A DNA stretch of 64,000 bases from Pseudomonas rhizoryzae (GTDB taxonomy: Bacteria > Pseudomonadota > Gammaproteobacteria > Pseudomonadales > Pseudomonadaceae), in assembly GCF_005250615.1 (NCBI RefSeq), contig NZ_SULM01000002.1, positions 248,001 through 312,000 on the forward strand, read 5' to 3'. Below are positions 57,319-64,000 of the stretch, piece by piece; the first letter of the stretch is position 1; every line of letters begins with the position of its first letter. The position numbers and the translations under genes are program-made. The notes beneath the pieces were generated by a model, which did not search any database, had not been told where the DNA came from, and saw only the letters and a list, made by a program, of their open reading frames with translations.

Positions 57319-59277
57319 ATGGAACGCCTGTTCCGCCACGTCGATGCCTATGCCGCGTGGAAAGCCGAGCTCGATACCCAATTGGGCCGCTACCGCGACT
57401 GGTTGCAGCGTAACCGTCTAGCCTCCCCAGCCCTGGACGCCGCCCTGGCCAGTTGCCAGAGCGAGTTGCAGGCCGACGGCATCACCCTGGCCTTCGCCGG
57501 CGAGTTCTCCCGTGGCAAGACCGAGCTGATCAACGCCCTCTTCTTCGCCGACTACGGCCAGCGCATGCTGCCGTCCCAGGCCGGGCGCACCACCATGTGC
57601 CCCACCGAGATCTTCTTCGACACCCAGGCCGACGGCCCCTACCTGCAGTTGCTGCCCATCGACAGCCGCCTGGACGACCGCAGCCTGGTCGCCTGGCGTA
57701 AGACACCGGAGGCCTGGCAACGCCTGCCCCTGGATGAACGGCAACCGGACGCCATGGCCGCGCTGCTGGCCAAGGTCACCGAAACCCGCGACGTCGAGCC
57801 GGCTTTCGCCGCGCAACTGGGCTTCGATCCCGCGCAGCTGGAGCAGACCGGGGAAGCCGGCCTGGTCAGCGTCCCGGCCTGGCGCCATGCGCTGATCAGC
57901 ATCGACCACCCCCTGCTGCGCCAAGGCCTGCGCATCCTCGACACCCCCGGCCTCAACGCCCTGGGCGCCGAGCCCGAGTTGACCCTGTCGCTGCTGCCCC
58001 ATGCCCAGGCCGTGCTCTTTCTCATCGGCGCCGACACCGGGGTGACCGCCTCGGACCTGGCGCTCTGGGAGCAATGCGTCAAGCCAGCGTTGGGCGACAG
58101 CTCCGAGCGGCTGTTCGCGGTGATGAACAAGATCGACAGCCTCTGGGACGACCTCGGCGGCGCTGCCCACGTCGCCCATTCGCTGGAAAACGTCCGCCAG
58201 GCCAGTGCTCGCCAACTGGCCCTGCCCGCCGAGCACATCCTGCCGCTGTCGGCCAAGCAGGCGCTGCTGGGCAAGGTGCGCGGCGACCTGGAACTGCTCG
58301 CCCGCAGCCAGCTGGACAGCCTCGAGCAGTTGCTCGCCGAGCGCATCGTCGGTGCTCGCGAGCGGCTGCTGCAACAGCGCATCGTGCAGCAAGCCAGCGG
58401 CTTGCTCGGTGCCAGTCGCACCCTCATCGAACAGCGCCTGGAAGCCATCCGGGCGCAGTACGCGCAACTGGCGGACGAAGAGCTGCCGGGCGCCGGACTC
58501 GAATTGCAGACCGCCCGCACGCGCCAGGAGTACGACCAGTACCACCGCCGCCTGCTGGACCTGCGCACCACCCAGAACATGCTCGCCGGCCAGCGCAAGC
58601 TGCTCGTCGACCTGGTCGCCCCGGAGCGCCTGGACGCCCATCTGGACACCGCCCGCCGCGAATTCCGCAGCAGTCTCACCACGGTCGGCATCAACCAGTC
58701 CATCGCCCGCTTCTTCCGCATGGTCGAGCATGACCTGCTGGCCCTGGACAACGAGGCCGACCGCGCCAACAAGGTGCTCAGCGCCGTCTACCAGCGGCAC
58801 AATGCCGAGAATCCCCTGCATCCGCTGGAGGCGCCGCGCCTGCGCATTCGCCCCTATGTGCGCGAGTTGCGCCAGTTGCAGCTCAAGACCGAGGAAGTAC
58901 AGCGCCAGGTCAAGACCCTGCTCACCGAGCAGAGCGCCCTGGCCCGCCGCTTCTTCGCCACCGTCGCCCAGGAAGTCCAGGCCTTGCAGGAAGGCGCCCA
59001 TGCCCAGGTGCTGCGCTGGAACGACGGCGCCCTGACCCCCCTGGTCCAGCACACCCGCGAGCAGAAGCAGTTGCTGGAAACCAGCATGCTGGCGCTCAAG
59101 CAACTCACCCAGCAGAACCTCAACAGCCAGGAGCAGGTGCGCCGCCTGCAGGTGCACGAGGAAGTGCTGCACAAGCAGCTCAGCGAAGTCAGCGACATGC
59201 TCAAGCAGATCGCGCGCCCAGCACCCTCCCAGCGCCACGACAACGTGGTGCCCCTACCCCTCGCGCGGGTGGGCTGA
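57319..59277 (+). CDS. Dynamin-like GTPase
   Basis: The 652-residue protein has an N-terminal GTPase with P-loop GEFSRGKTEL (residues 61-70), the G3 motif DTPGLNALG (208-216) and the G4 motif NKID (270-273). The rest is helical, as in bacterial dynamin-like proteins, which remodel or stabilise membranes. The sequence gives no clear membrane segment. The ATG at 57319 with AAGGAA ten bases upstream is preferred over 57268. It has a spacing of 131 bases after yggT and a short gap before metX, so an operon is possible but not shown. Confidence 0.88.
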   Translation: MERLFRHVDAYAAWKAELDTQLGRYRDWLQRNRLASPALDAALASCQSELQADGITLAFAGEFSRGKTELINALFFADYGQRMLPSQAGRTTMCPTEIFFDTQADGPYLQLLPIDSRLDDRSLVAWRKTPEAWQRLPLDERQPDAMAALLAKVTETRDVEPAFAAQLGFDPAQLEQTGEAGLVSVPAWRHALISIDHPLLRQGLRILDTPGLNALGAEPELTLSLLPHAQAVLFLIGADTGVTASDLALWEQCVKPALGDSSERLFAVMNKIDSLWDDLGGAAHVAHSLENVRQASARQLALPAEHILPLSAKQALLGKVRGDLELLARSQLDSLEQLLAERIVGARERLLQQRIVQQASGLLGASRTLIEQRLEAIRAQYAQLADEELPGAGLELQTARTRQEYDQYHRRLLDLRTTQNMLAGQRKLLVDLVAPERLDAHLDTARREFRSSLTTVGINQSIARFFRMVEHDLLALDNEADRANKVLSAVYQRHNAENPLHPLEAPRLRIRPYVRELRQLQLKTEEVQRQVKTLLTEQSALARRFFATVAQEVQALQEGAHAQVLRWNDGALTPLVQHTREQKQLLETSMLALKQLTQQNLNSQEQVRRLQVHEEVLHKQLSEVSDMLKQIARPAPSQRHDNVVPLPLARVG

Positions 59278-59364
59278 GCCTAGCGGGCGGCGCCGGCGCG
59301 CCTGCCCTTGCCGCTCCTCGCGGTGCTCTTTAGACTGGCGAGCCCCGCACCGGACGAGCCGTCA

Positions 59365-60504
59365 ATGCCCAGCGTCATCCCCGAAGATTCCGTCGGCCTG
59401 GTCACCCCCGAGCTGCTGCATTTCAGCGAGCCCCTGCCCCTGGCCTGCGGCCGCACCCTGCCGGCCTACGACCTCATGGTCGAGACCTATGGCGAACTCA
59501 ACGCCAGCCGCAGCAACGCGGTGCTGATCTGCCACGCGCTCTCCGGCCATCACCACGCGGCGGGTTACCACAGTCTCGAAGATCGCAAACCGGGTTGGTG
59601 GGACAGCTGCATCGGCCCGGGCAAGCCCATCGATACCCGCAAGTTCTTCGTCGTCGCCCTCAACAACCTGGGCGGCTGCAACGGCTCCACCGGACCCAGC
59701 AGCCCCAATCCCGCGACCGGCCGCCCCTATGGCGCCGACTTCCCGGTACTCACCGTGGAAGACTGGGTGCACAGCCAGGCGCGCCTGGCGGACCGCCTGG
59801 GCATCGCGCAGTGGGCGGCGGTGATCGGCGGCAGCCTGGGTGGCATGCAGGCGCTGCAATGGGCCATCAGCTACCCCGAGCGCATCCGCCACTGCCTGGC
59901 CATCGCCTCGGCGCCCAAGCTGTCGGCGGAAAACATCGCCTTCAACGAGGTGGCGCGCCAGGCCATCCTCTCGGACCCGGATTTCCATGCCGGCCACTTC
60001 CAGGAAAAGGGCGTGATCCCCAAGCGCGGCCTGATGCTGGCACGCATGGTCGGGCACATCACCTACCTCTCCGACGAAGCCATGGGCGAAAAATTCGGTC
60101 GCGAGCTCAAGACCGACCAGCTCAACTACGACTTCCACAGCGTCGAATTCCAGGTGGAGAGCTACCTGCGCTATCAGGGCGAGGAATTCTCCGGCCGCTT
60201 CGACGCCAACACCTATCTGCTGATGACCAAGGCGCTGGACTACTTCGATCCGGCCCACGCCCATGGCGGCAACCTGGCCAAGACCCTGGCCGGGGTGCAG
60301 GCGCGCTTCCTGATCGTCTCCTTCACCACCGACTGGCGCTTTTCGCCGGCGCGCTCCAAGGAGATCGTCAACGCCCTGATGGCCGCGCGCAAGGACGTCA
60401 GCTACCTGGAAGTGGACGCCCCCCAGGGCCATGACGCCTTCCTCATCCCCATCCCGCGCTATCTGCAGGCCTTCTCCCACTACATGACCCGTATCGAGGT
60501 ATAG
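59365..60504 (+). CDS. metX: Homoserine O-succinyl/acetyltransferase MetX
   Basis: The 379-residue alpha/beta-hydrolase-fold acyltransferase activates homoserine for methionine synthesis. The nucleophile elbow is GGSLGG with Ser157, and the catalytic Asp and His lie in the C-terminal [11 protein letters not shown] segment. In P. aeruginosa this enzyme uses succinyl-CoA, and the sequence length of 379 is the same, but the acyl donor cannot be read from sequence alone. metW starts six bases later. Confidence 0.95.
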   Translation: MPSVIPEDSVGLVTPELLHFSEPLPLACGRTLPAYDLMVETYGELNASRSNAVLICHALSGHHHAAGYHSLEDRKPGWWDSCIGPGKPIDTRKFFVVALNNLGGCNGSTGPSSPNPATGRPYGADFPVLTVEDWVHSQARLADRLGIAQWAAVIGGSLGGMQALQWAISYPERIRHCLAIASAPKLSAENIAFNEVARQAILSDPDFHAGHFQEKGVIPKRGLMLARMVGHITYLSDEAMGEKFGRELKTDQLNYDFHSVEFQVESYLRYQGEEFSGRFDANTYLLMTKALDYFDPAHAHGGNLAKTLAGVQARFLIVSFTTDWRFSPARSKEIVNALMAARKDVSYLEVDAPQGHDAFLIPIPRYLQAFSHYMTRIEV

Positions 60505-60509
60505 CTGCC

Positions 60510-61130
60510 GTGCGCGCCGATCTGGACATCATTCAGGAATGGATCCCCGCCGGCAGCCGGGTGCTCGACCTCGGCTGCGGCACCGGCGAATTGCTCGCCT
60601 GGCTGCGCGATCACAAGCAGGTCACCGGCTACGGCCTGGAGATCGACCCCGACAAGATCGCCGAATGCCTGCTCAAGGACGTCAACGTCATCGAGCAGGA
60701 CCTCGACGGCGGCCTGGCCAACTTCGCCAGCGACAGCTTCGACGTGGTGGTCATGACCCAATCGCTGCAGGCACTGCAATACCCCGACCGCATCCTCCAG
60801 GAGATGCTGCGGGTCGGGCGCCAGTGCATCATCACCTTCCCCAACTTCGGCCACTGGCGTTGCCGGCTGTACCTGGGTACCAAGGGCCGCATGCCGGTCT
60901 CGGACTTCCTGCCCTACACCTGGTACAACACGCCGAACATCCACTTCTGCACCTTCGAGGACTTCGAGCGCCTCTGCCGCGAACAGCGCGCCCAGGTGCT
61001 GGACCGTCTCGCCGTGGACCGCCAGCACCGCCATGGCTGGGCCAGCAAGCTGTGGCCCAACCTGCTCGGCGAGATCGGCATCTACCGCGTCAGCGCCCCG
61101 CGCCTGCAGGAACATCGCGTCGCCATATGA
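60510..61130 (+). CDS. metW: Methionine biosynthesis protein MetW
   Basis: The 206-residue methyltransferase-fold protein starts with GTG at 60510. The SAM motif [10 protein letters not shown] is at residues 20-29, and [20 protein letters not shown] and [10 protein letters not shown] are MetW signatures. MetW is needed with MetX in several proteobacteria for homoserine acylation. The DUF4426 gene that I recall between metW and rdgB in P. aeruginosa is not present in the 82-base gap here. Confidence 0.94.
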   Translation: MRADLDIIQEWIPAGSRVLDLGCGTGELLAWLRDHKQVTGYGLEIDPDKIAECLLKDVNVIEQDLDGGLANFASDSFDVVVMTQSLQALQYPDRILQEMLRVGRQCIITFPNFGHWRCRLYLGTKGRMPVSDFLPYTWYNTPNIHFCTFEDFERLCREQRAQVLDRLAVDRQHRHGWASKLWPNLLGEIGIYRVSAPRLQEHRVAI

Positions 61131-61173
61131 CGTAAGGCACGGGCGACGCGTCCAGCCTGGCCGTGGCTTCGCG

Positions 61174-61179
61174 TACAAT
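61174..61179 (+). promoter_or_regulatory. Possible -10 box upstream of rdgB
   Basis: TACAAT lies 34 bases before the rdgB start, in the metW-rdgB gap, inside a GTACAATACGCC string resembling the boxes at 1850 and 54959. No strong -35 is visible. Confidence 0.35.
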
Positions 61180-61212
61180 ACGCCGCCATCCCTAACGAGA
61201 CGCGGTGTCCTC

Positions 61213-61806
61213 ATGTCCGACCTTACCGAACTGGTCCTCGCCAGCCACAACGCCGGCAAGCTCAAGGAACTCCAGGCCATGCTCGGCGGCCAGGTGCGGG
61301 TGCGCTCGGTGGGCGAGTTCAGCCAGGTGGAGCCGGAAGAGACCGGCCTGTCCTTCGTCGAGAACGCCATCCTCAAGGCACGCAACGCCGCACGCCTGTC
61401 CGGCCTGCCGGCGCTGGCCGACGATTCGGGCCTGGCAGTGGACGCCCTCGGCGGCGCCCCCGGCATCTATTCCGCGCGCTACGCCGATGGCAAAGGCGAT
61501 GCGGCCAACAACGCCAAGCTGCTCGACGCCCTGCGCGACGTGCCTGACGCCGAACGCACCGGCCAGTTCGTCTGCGTGCTGGCGCTGGTACGCCACGCTG
61601 ACGATCCCCTGCCGATCCTCTGCGAAGGGATCTGGCCCGGTCGGATCCTCCATGCCGCCCAGGGCGAGCACGGCTTCGGCTACGACCCGCTGTTCCAGCC
61701 CGATGGCGAAAGCCTCTCCGCCGCCGAACTGGCCCCGGCGGAAAAGAACCAACGCAGCCACCGCGCCCGCGCCATGGCCCTGCTCAAGCAACGGCTCGGC
61801 CTGTGA
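61213..61806 (+). CDS. rdgB: Non-canonical purine NTP pyrophosphatase RdgB
   Basis: The 197-residue Ham1/ITPase-family enzyme removes dITP and XTP from the nucleotide pool. It has SHNAGK (residues 11-16), [26 protein letters not shown] substrate loop (core [13 protein letters not shown]) and HGFGYDPLF. Its stop overlaps the GTG start of hemW. Confidence 0.96.
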   Translation: MSDLTELVLASHNAGKLKELQAMLGGQVRVRSVGEFSQVEPEETGLSFVENAILKARNAARLSGLPALADDSGLAVDALGGAPGIYSARYADGKGDAANNAKLLDALRDVPDAERTGQFVCVLALVRHADDPLPILCEGIWPGRILHAAQGEHGFGYDPLFQPDGESLSAAELAPAEKNQRSHRARAMALLKQRLGL

Positions 61807-62954
61807 CCGAGACCTTCGTCCTGCCGCCGCTGGCGCTCTACGTCCATATTCCCTGGTGCGTGCGCAAGTGCCCCTATTGCGACTTCAACTCCCACGCCGC
61901 CGGCCCCAACCTGCCGGAAGTGGAGTATGTCGACGCCCTGCTGGCGGACCTGGATAACGACCTGGTCCACGTCCACGGTCGGCCCCTGACCTCGATCTTC
62001 TTCGGTGGCGGCACCCCCAGCCTGTTCTCGGCCGCGGCCCTGGGTCGGCTGCTGGAAGGCGTGGCCAGGCGCCTGGACTTCGCGCCCGATATCGAGATCA
62101 CCCTGGAAGCCAATCCGGGCACCTTCGAGCAGGCCAAGTTCGTCGCCTATCGCGGGCTGGGCATCAATCGGCTGTCCATCGGCATCCAGAGCTTCCAGGA
62201 CGAGAAACTCAAGGCCCTGGGGCGCATCCATGGGCGTGACGAAGCCATCCGCGCCGCCGATCGGGCACGTGCCGCCGGCTTCGACAACTTCAACCTGGAC
62301 CTCATGCACGGCCTGCCCGACCAGAGCCTGGCCGATGCCCTGGGTGATCTGGAGCAGGCCATCGCCCTGGCGCCGACGCACCTGTCCTGGTATCAGCTCA
62401 CCATGGAGCCCAATACGGTGTTCTGGAGCCAGCCGCCGGAACTGCCCGAGGACGAGGTACTCTGGGACATCCAGGAAGCCGGCCAGGCCCGCCTGGCCGC
62501 CGCCGGTTATCGGCAATACGAGACCTCCGCCTATGCCCAGCCCGGACGCCAGGCGCGGCACAATCTCAACTATTGGGGCTTCGGTGACTTCCTCGGCATC
62601 GGCGCCGGCGCCCATGCCAAACTCAGCGCGCCGGATGGCCGCCTGCTGCGCAGCTGGAAGACCCGCCTGCCCAAGGATTACCTCGACCCGGCCAAACCCT
62701 TCCAGGCCGGCGAGAAACGCCTGGAAGCGGCCGACCTGCCTTTCGAATTCATGATGAACGCCCTGCGCCTGGTGGACGGGGTACCGGCCGCCTGGTATCC
62801 GCAGCGGACTGGTCAGCCGCTGGACGAATTGGCGCCCGCCCTGGCCGCGGCGCGGCGCGACGGCCTGCTGGCGGACGACCCCGAGCGCCTGCGGCCCACC
62901 GCCCGTGGCCAGCTGTTCCTGAACGACCTCTTGCAATCCTTTCTGCCTGACTGA
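61803..62954 (+). CDS. hemW: Haem chaperone HemW (radical SAM, oxygen-independent coproporphyrinogen oxidase-like)
   Basis: The 383-residue radical SAM protein starts with GTG at 61803. The cluster motif CVRKCPYC spans Cys19, Cys23 and Cys26, and FFGGGTPSL and NLDLMHGLP follow. HemW binds haem and is not a true HemN. The extra cysteine motif CxxF of HemN is replaced by CDFNSH as in HemW. The rdgB-hemW overlap is a common coupling. Confidence 0.95.
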   Translation: MTETFVLPPLALYVHIPWCVRKCPYCDFNSHAAGPNLPEVEYVDALLADLDNDLVHVHGRPLTSIFFGGGTPSLFSAAALGRLLEGVARRLDFAPDIEITLEANPGTFEQAKFVAYRGLGINRLSIGIQSFQDEKLKALGRIHGRDEAIRAADRARAAGFDNFNLDLMHGLPDQSLADALGDLEQAIALAPTHLSWYQLTMEPNTVFWSQPPELPEDEVLWDIQEAGQARLAAAGYRQYETSAYAQPGRQARHNLNYWGFGDFLGIGAGAHAKLSAPDGRLLRSWKTRLPKDYLDPAKPFQAGEKRLEAADLPFEFMMNALRLVDGVPAAWYPQRTGQPLDELAPALAAARRDGLLADDPERLRPTARGQLFLNDLLQSFLPD

Positions 62955-62968
62955 CGAGGAGCTCTGCC

Positions 62969-63295
62969 TTGGACTTCGTGCTCAACCATATCGCCGACCT
63001 CTCCCGCTGGAGCCGCAGCCATCTCGACGAAGTGGCCCTGGCGGTCACCGCTACCCTGCTGGTGCTGTTCGGCAGCCAAGTCAACGCCTTCATCCAGGCG
63101 CGCCTGGGCAGCCTGCCCACCGCCATCCGGGTGCCGGCCTTCGCCCTGGCGTGCCTGGCTATCTACGGCGCCGCCATGACCTTCCTCACGCCCTGGGTGG
63201 TGAAGGGCCTGGCGCAGTTCAACAACTACGCCCTGGCGCCGGTATTGCTGATCGGTGTTTGTCTACTCGGCGTACTGGCCGAGCGGCGCGGCTAG
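62969..63295 (+). CDS. DUF3392-family inner-membrane protein
   Basis: The 108-residue protein starts with TTG at 62969, GAGGAG eight bases upstream. It has three hydrophobic segments (LAVTATLLVLFG, VPAFALACLAIYGAAMTFL and LAPVLLIGVCLLGVLA). It matches the pseudomonad DUF3392 family downstream of hemW, which has no assigned function. Its stop overlaps the convergent EAL gene by four bases. Confidence 0.85.
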   Translation: MDFVLNHIADLSRWSRSHLDEVALAVTATLLVLFGSQVNAFIQARLGSLPTAIRVPAFALACLAIYGAAMTFLTPWVVKGLAQFNNYALAPVLLIGVCLLGVLAERRG

Positions 63296-64000
63296 AGCGG
63301 CGCGTAGTCCACGACGCCGGCCAGCAGCAGCAGACTTTCCAGCGATTGCGGCCGGCCGAGCAGGAAGCCCTGAAAGGTATCCACCCCCAGGCTCTTGAGC
63401 AGTTCGAATTGCGCCTGGGTTTCCACCCCCTCGGCGACGATCTGCATGTTCAACGCCCGGCACAGGCTGACGATCCCCGCCAACAGTTGCCGTGAGCGGG
63501 CGTCGCGGTCCACCGACAACAGGAAGCTGCGGTCGATCTTGATGGTGTCGAAAGACAGCCGATGCAGATAGCTCAAGGACGAATAACCGGTACCGAAGTC
63601 GTCCATGGCCACCCGGAAGCCCTGGTCACGTAGTCGACCCAGGCGCCGTTCCGGCGCGCCGCGCTGCAGGAATACCGACTCGGTTACCTCCAGCTCCAGC
63701 GCCCGCGGCCGCACGCCGAACTCGGTGCAGGCGCGCTCCAGCACCAGGCTCAGCTCATCATCCGCCACCTGACGGGCGGAAATGTTCACCGCCACCGGAA
63801 TGTTCACCCCCGCCTGCTGCAAGTCGCGGGCATAGGCGGCGGCGCGCCGAATCGCCAGGCGGCCCAAAGACGAGGCCATGCCGTTCTGCTCGGCCAGGGC
63901 GACGAAAACGCTGGGCAACACCGCTCCCACGCTGGGGCACTCCCAGCGCGCCAACAGTTCGGCACTGACCAGGCGGCGCTCGGCATCGAACTTGGGTTGC
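63292..64000 (-). CDS. EAL-domain protein, C-terminal part; 5' end outside window
   Basis: The frame runs off the right edge. The visible part is a c-di-GMP phosphodiesterase domain ending in VDYAPL, with QPKFD, an ELLARWE block where EAL proteins usually have EALLRW, VNISARQ, DDFGTGYSSLSYL and IKIDRSF, and the C-terminal AEGVET. The ELL form of the motif occurs in active EAL proteins, so activity cannot be excluded. The upstream domains that would show its regulation are missing. Confidence 0.92.
   Translation of the reverse strand, partial: QPKFDAERRLVSAELLARWECPSVGAVLPSVFVALAEQNGMASSLGRLAIRRAAAYARDLQQAGVNIPVAVNISARQVADDELSLVLERACTEFGVRPRALELEVTESVFLQRGAPERRLGRLRDQGFRVAMDDFGTGYSSLSYLHRLSFDTIKIDRSFLLSVDRDARSRQLLAGIVSLCRALNMQIVAEGVETQAQFELLKSLGVDTFQGFLLGRPQSLESLLLLAGVVDYAPL

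Overview
The window is GC-rich chromosomal DNA from a member of the genus Pseudomonas. The evidence is gene content and order: a complete pilGHIJK-chpABC chemosensory cluster, pilTU, a MexAB-OprM/TtgABC-type efflux operon, olsBA, algH, pyrR-pyrB with a degenerate dihydroorotase, and metXW. From oprM (17.2 kb) to the right end, the order closely follows what I recall of P. aeruginosa PAO1 running from the mexAB-oprM locus down to about PA0385. Small lineage-specific differences suggest another Pseudomonas species, but the exact species is not determined here. Almost all of the window is coding. I see no tRNA, rRNA, CRISPR array, insertion sequence or prophage.

Layout. 0-17 kb is a mosaic of housekeeping genes: the end of a PAS-GGDEF-EAL protein (MorA-like, next to glyA), glyA, trxB, cysZ, slyD, olsBA (ornithine lipid synthesis), acpH, a 2-hydroxyacid dehydrogenase, rsmC, a periplasmic M48 protease lipoprotein, a chemoreceptor, a small operon with a SRAP-domain protein, a lysophospholipid-type acyltransferase and a YajG-like lipoprotein. 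17-23 kb is the RND efflux operon mexA-mexB-oprM on the minus strand. It has a TtgR-like operator upstream but no adjacent repressor gene. 23.4-29.4 kb holds yceI, cytochrome b561, an exported amine oxidase, bioA, rsmE and a HAD phosphatase. 29.4-42.5 kb is the Pil-Chp chemosensory system that controls type IV pili, including the giant hybrid kinase ChpA (about 2,378 residues). 42.7-48.5 kb is a rightward run: gshB, tonB, algH, ruvX, pyrR, pyrB and pyrC-like. 48.6-52.8 kb holds a TM2 protein, an NlpC/P60 hydrolase and a two-gene DNA-repair candidate (radical SAM plus UdgX-like protein). 52.8-63.3 kb is pilU-pilT, yggS, proC, yggT, a dynamin-like GTPase, metX-metW, rdgB, hemW and a DUF3392 protein. 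The right edge cuts another EAL-domain gene.

How the genes work together. Two blocks serve surface motility and signalling (Pil-Chp plus PilT/PilU retraction motors), with c-di-GMP enzymes at both edges. The pyr, met, proC, gshB and bioA genes are core metabolism. The efflux operon and olsBA relate to envelope defence.

The points most worth a second look are: (1) an efflux operon that keeps its TtgR-type operator but has lost the adjacent repressor; (2) a roughly 172-bp tandem triplication that carries the last codons of the M48 protease gene together with REP-like hairpins; (3) a SRAP protein whose catalytic Cys2 is Ser and whose usual active-site His is also missing; (4) the co-directional radical SAM/UdgX pair; and (5) an in-frame hexanucleotide repeat inside chpA. 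No completely new multi-gene system stands out. All family assignments come from reading the translated sequence, without database searches.
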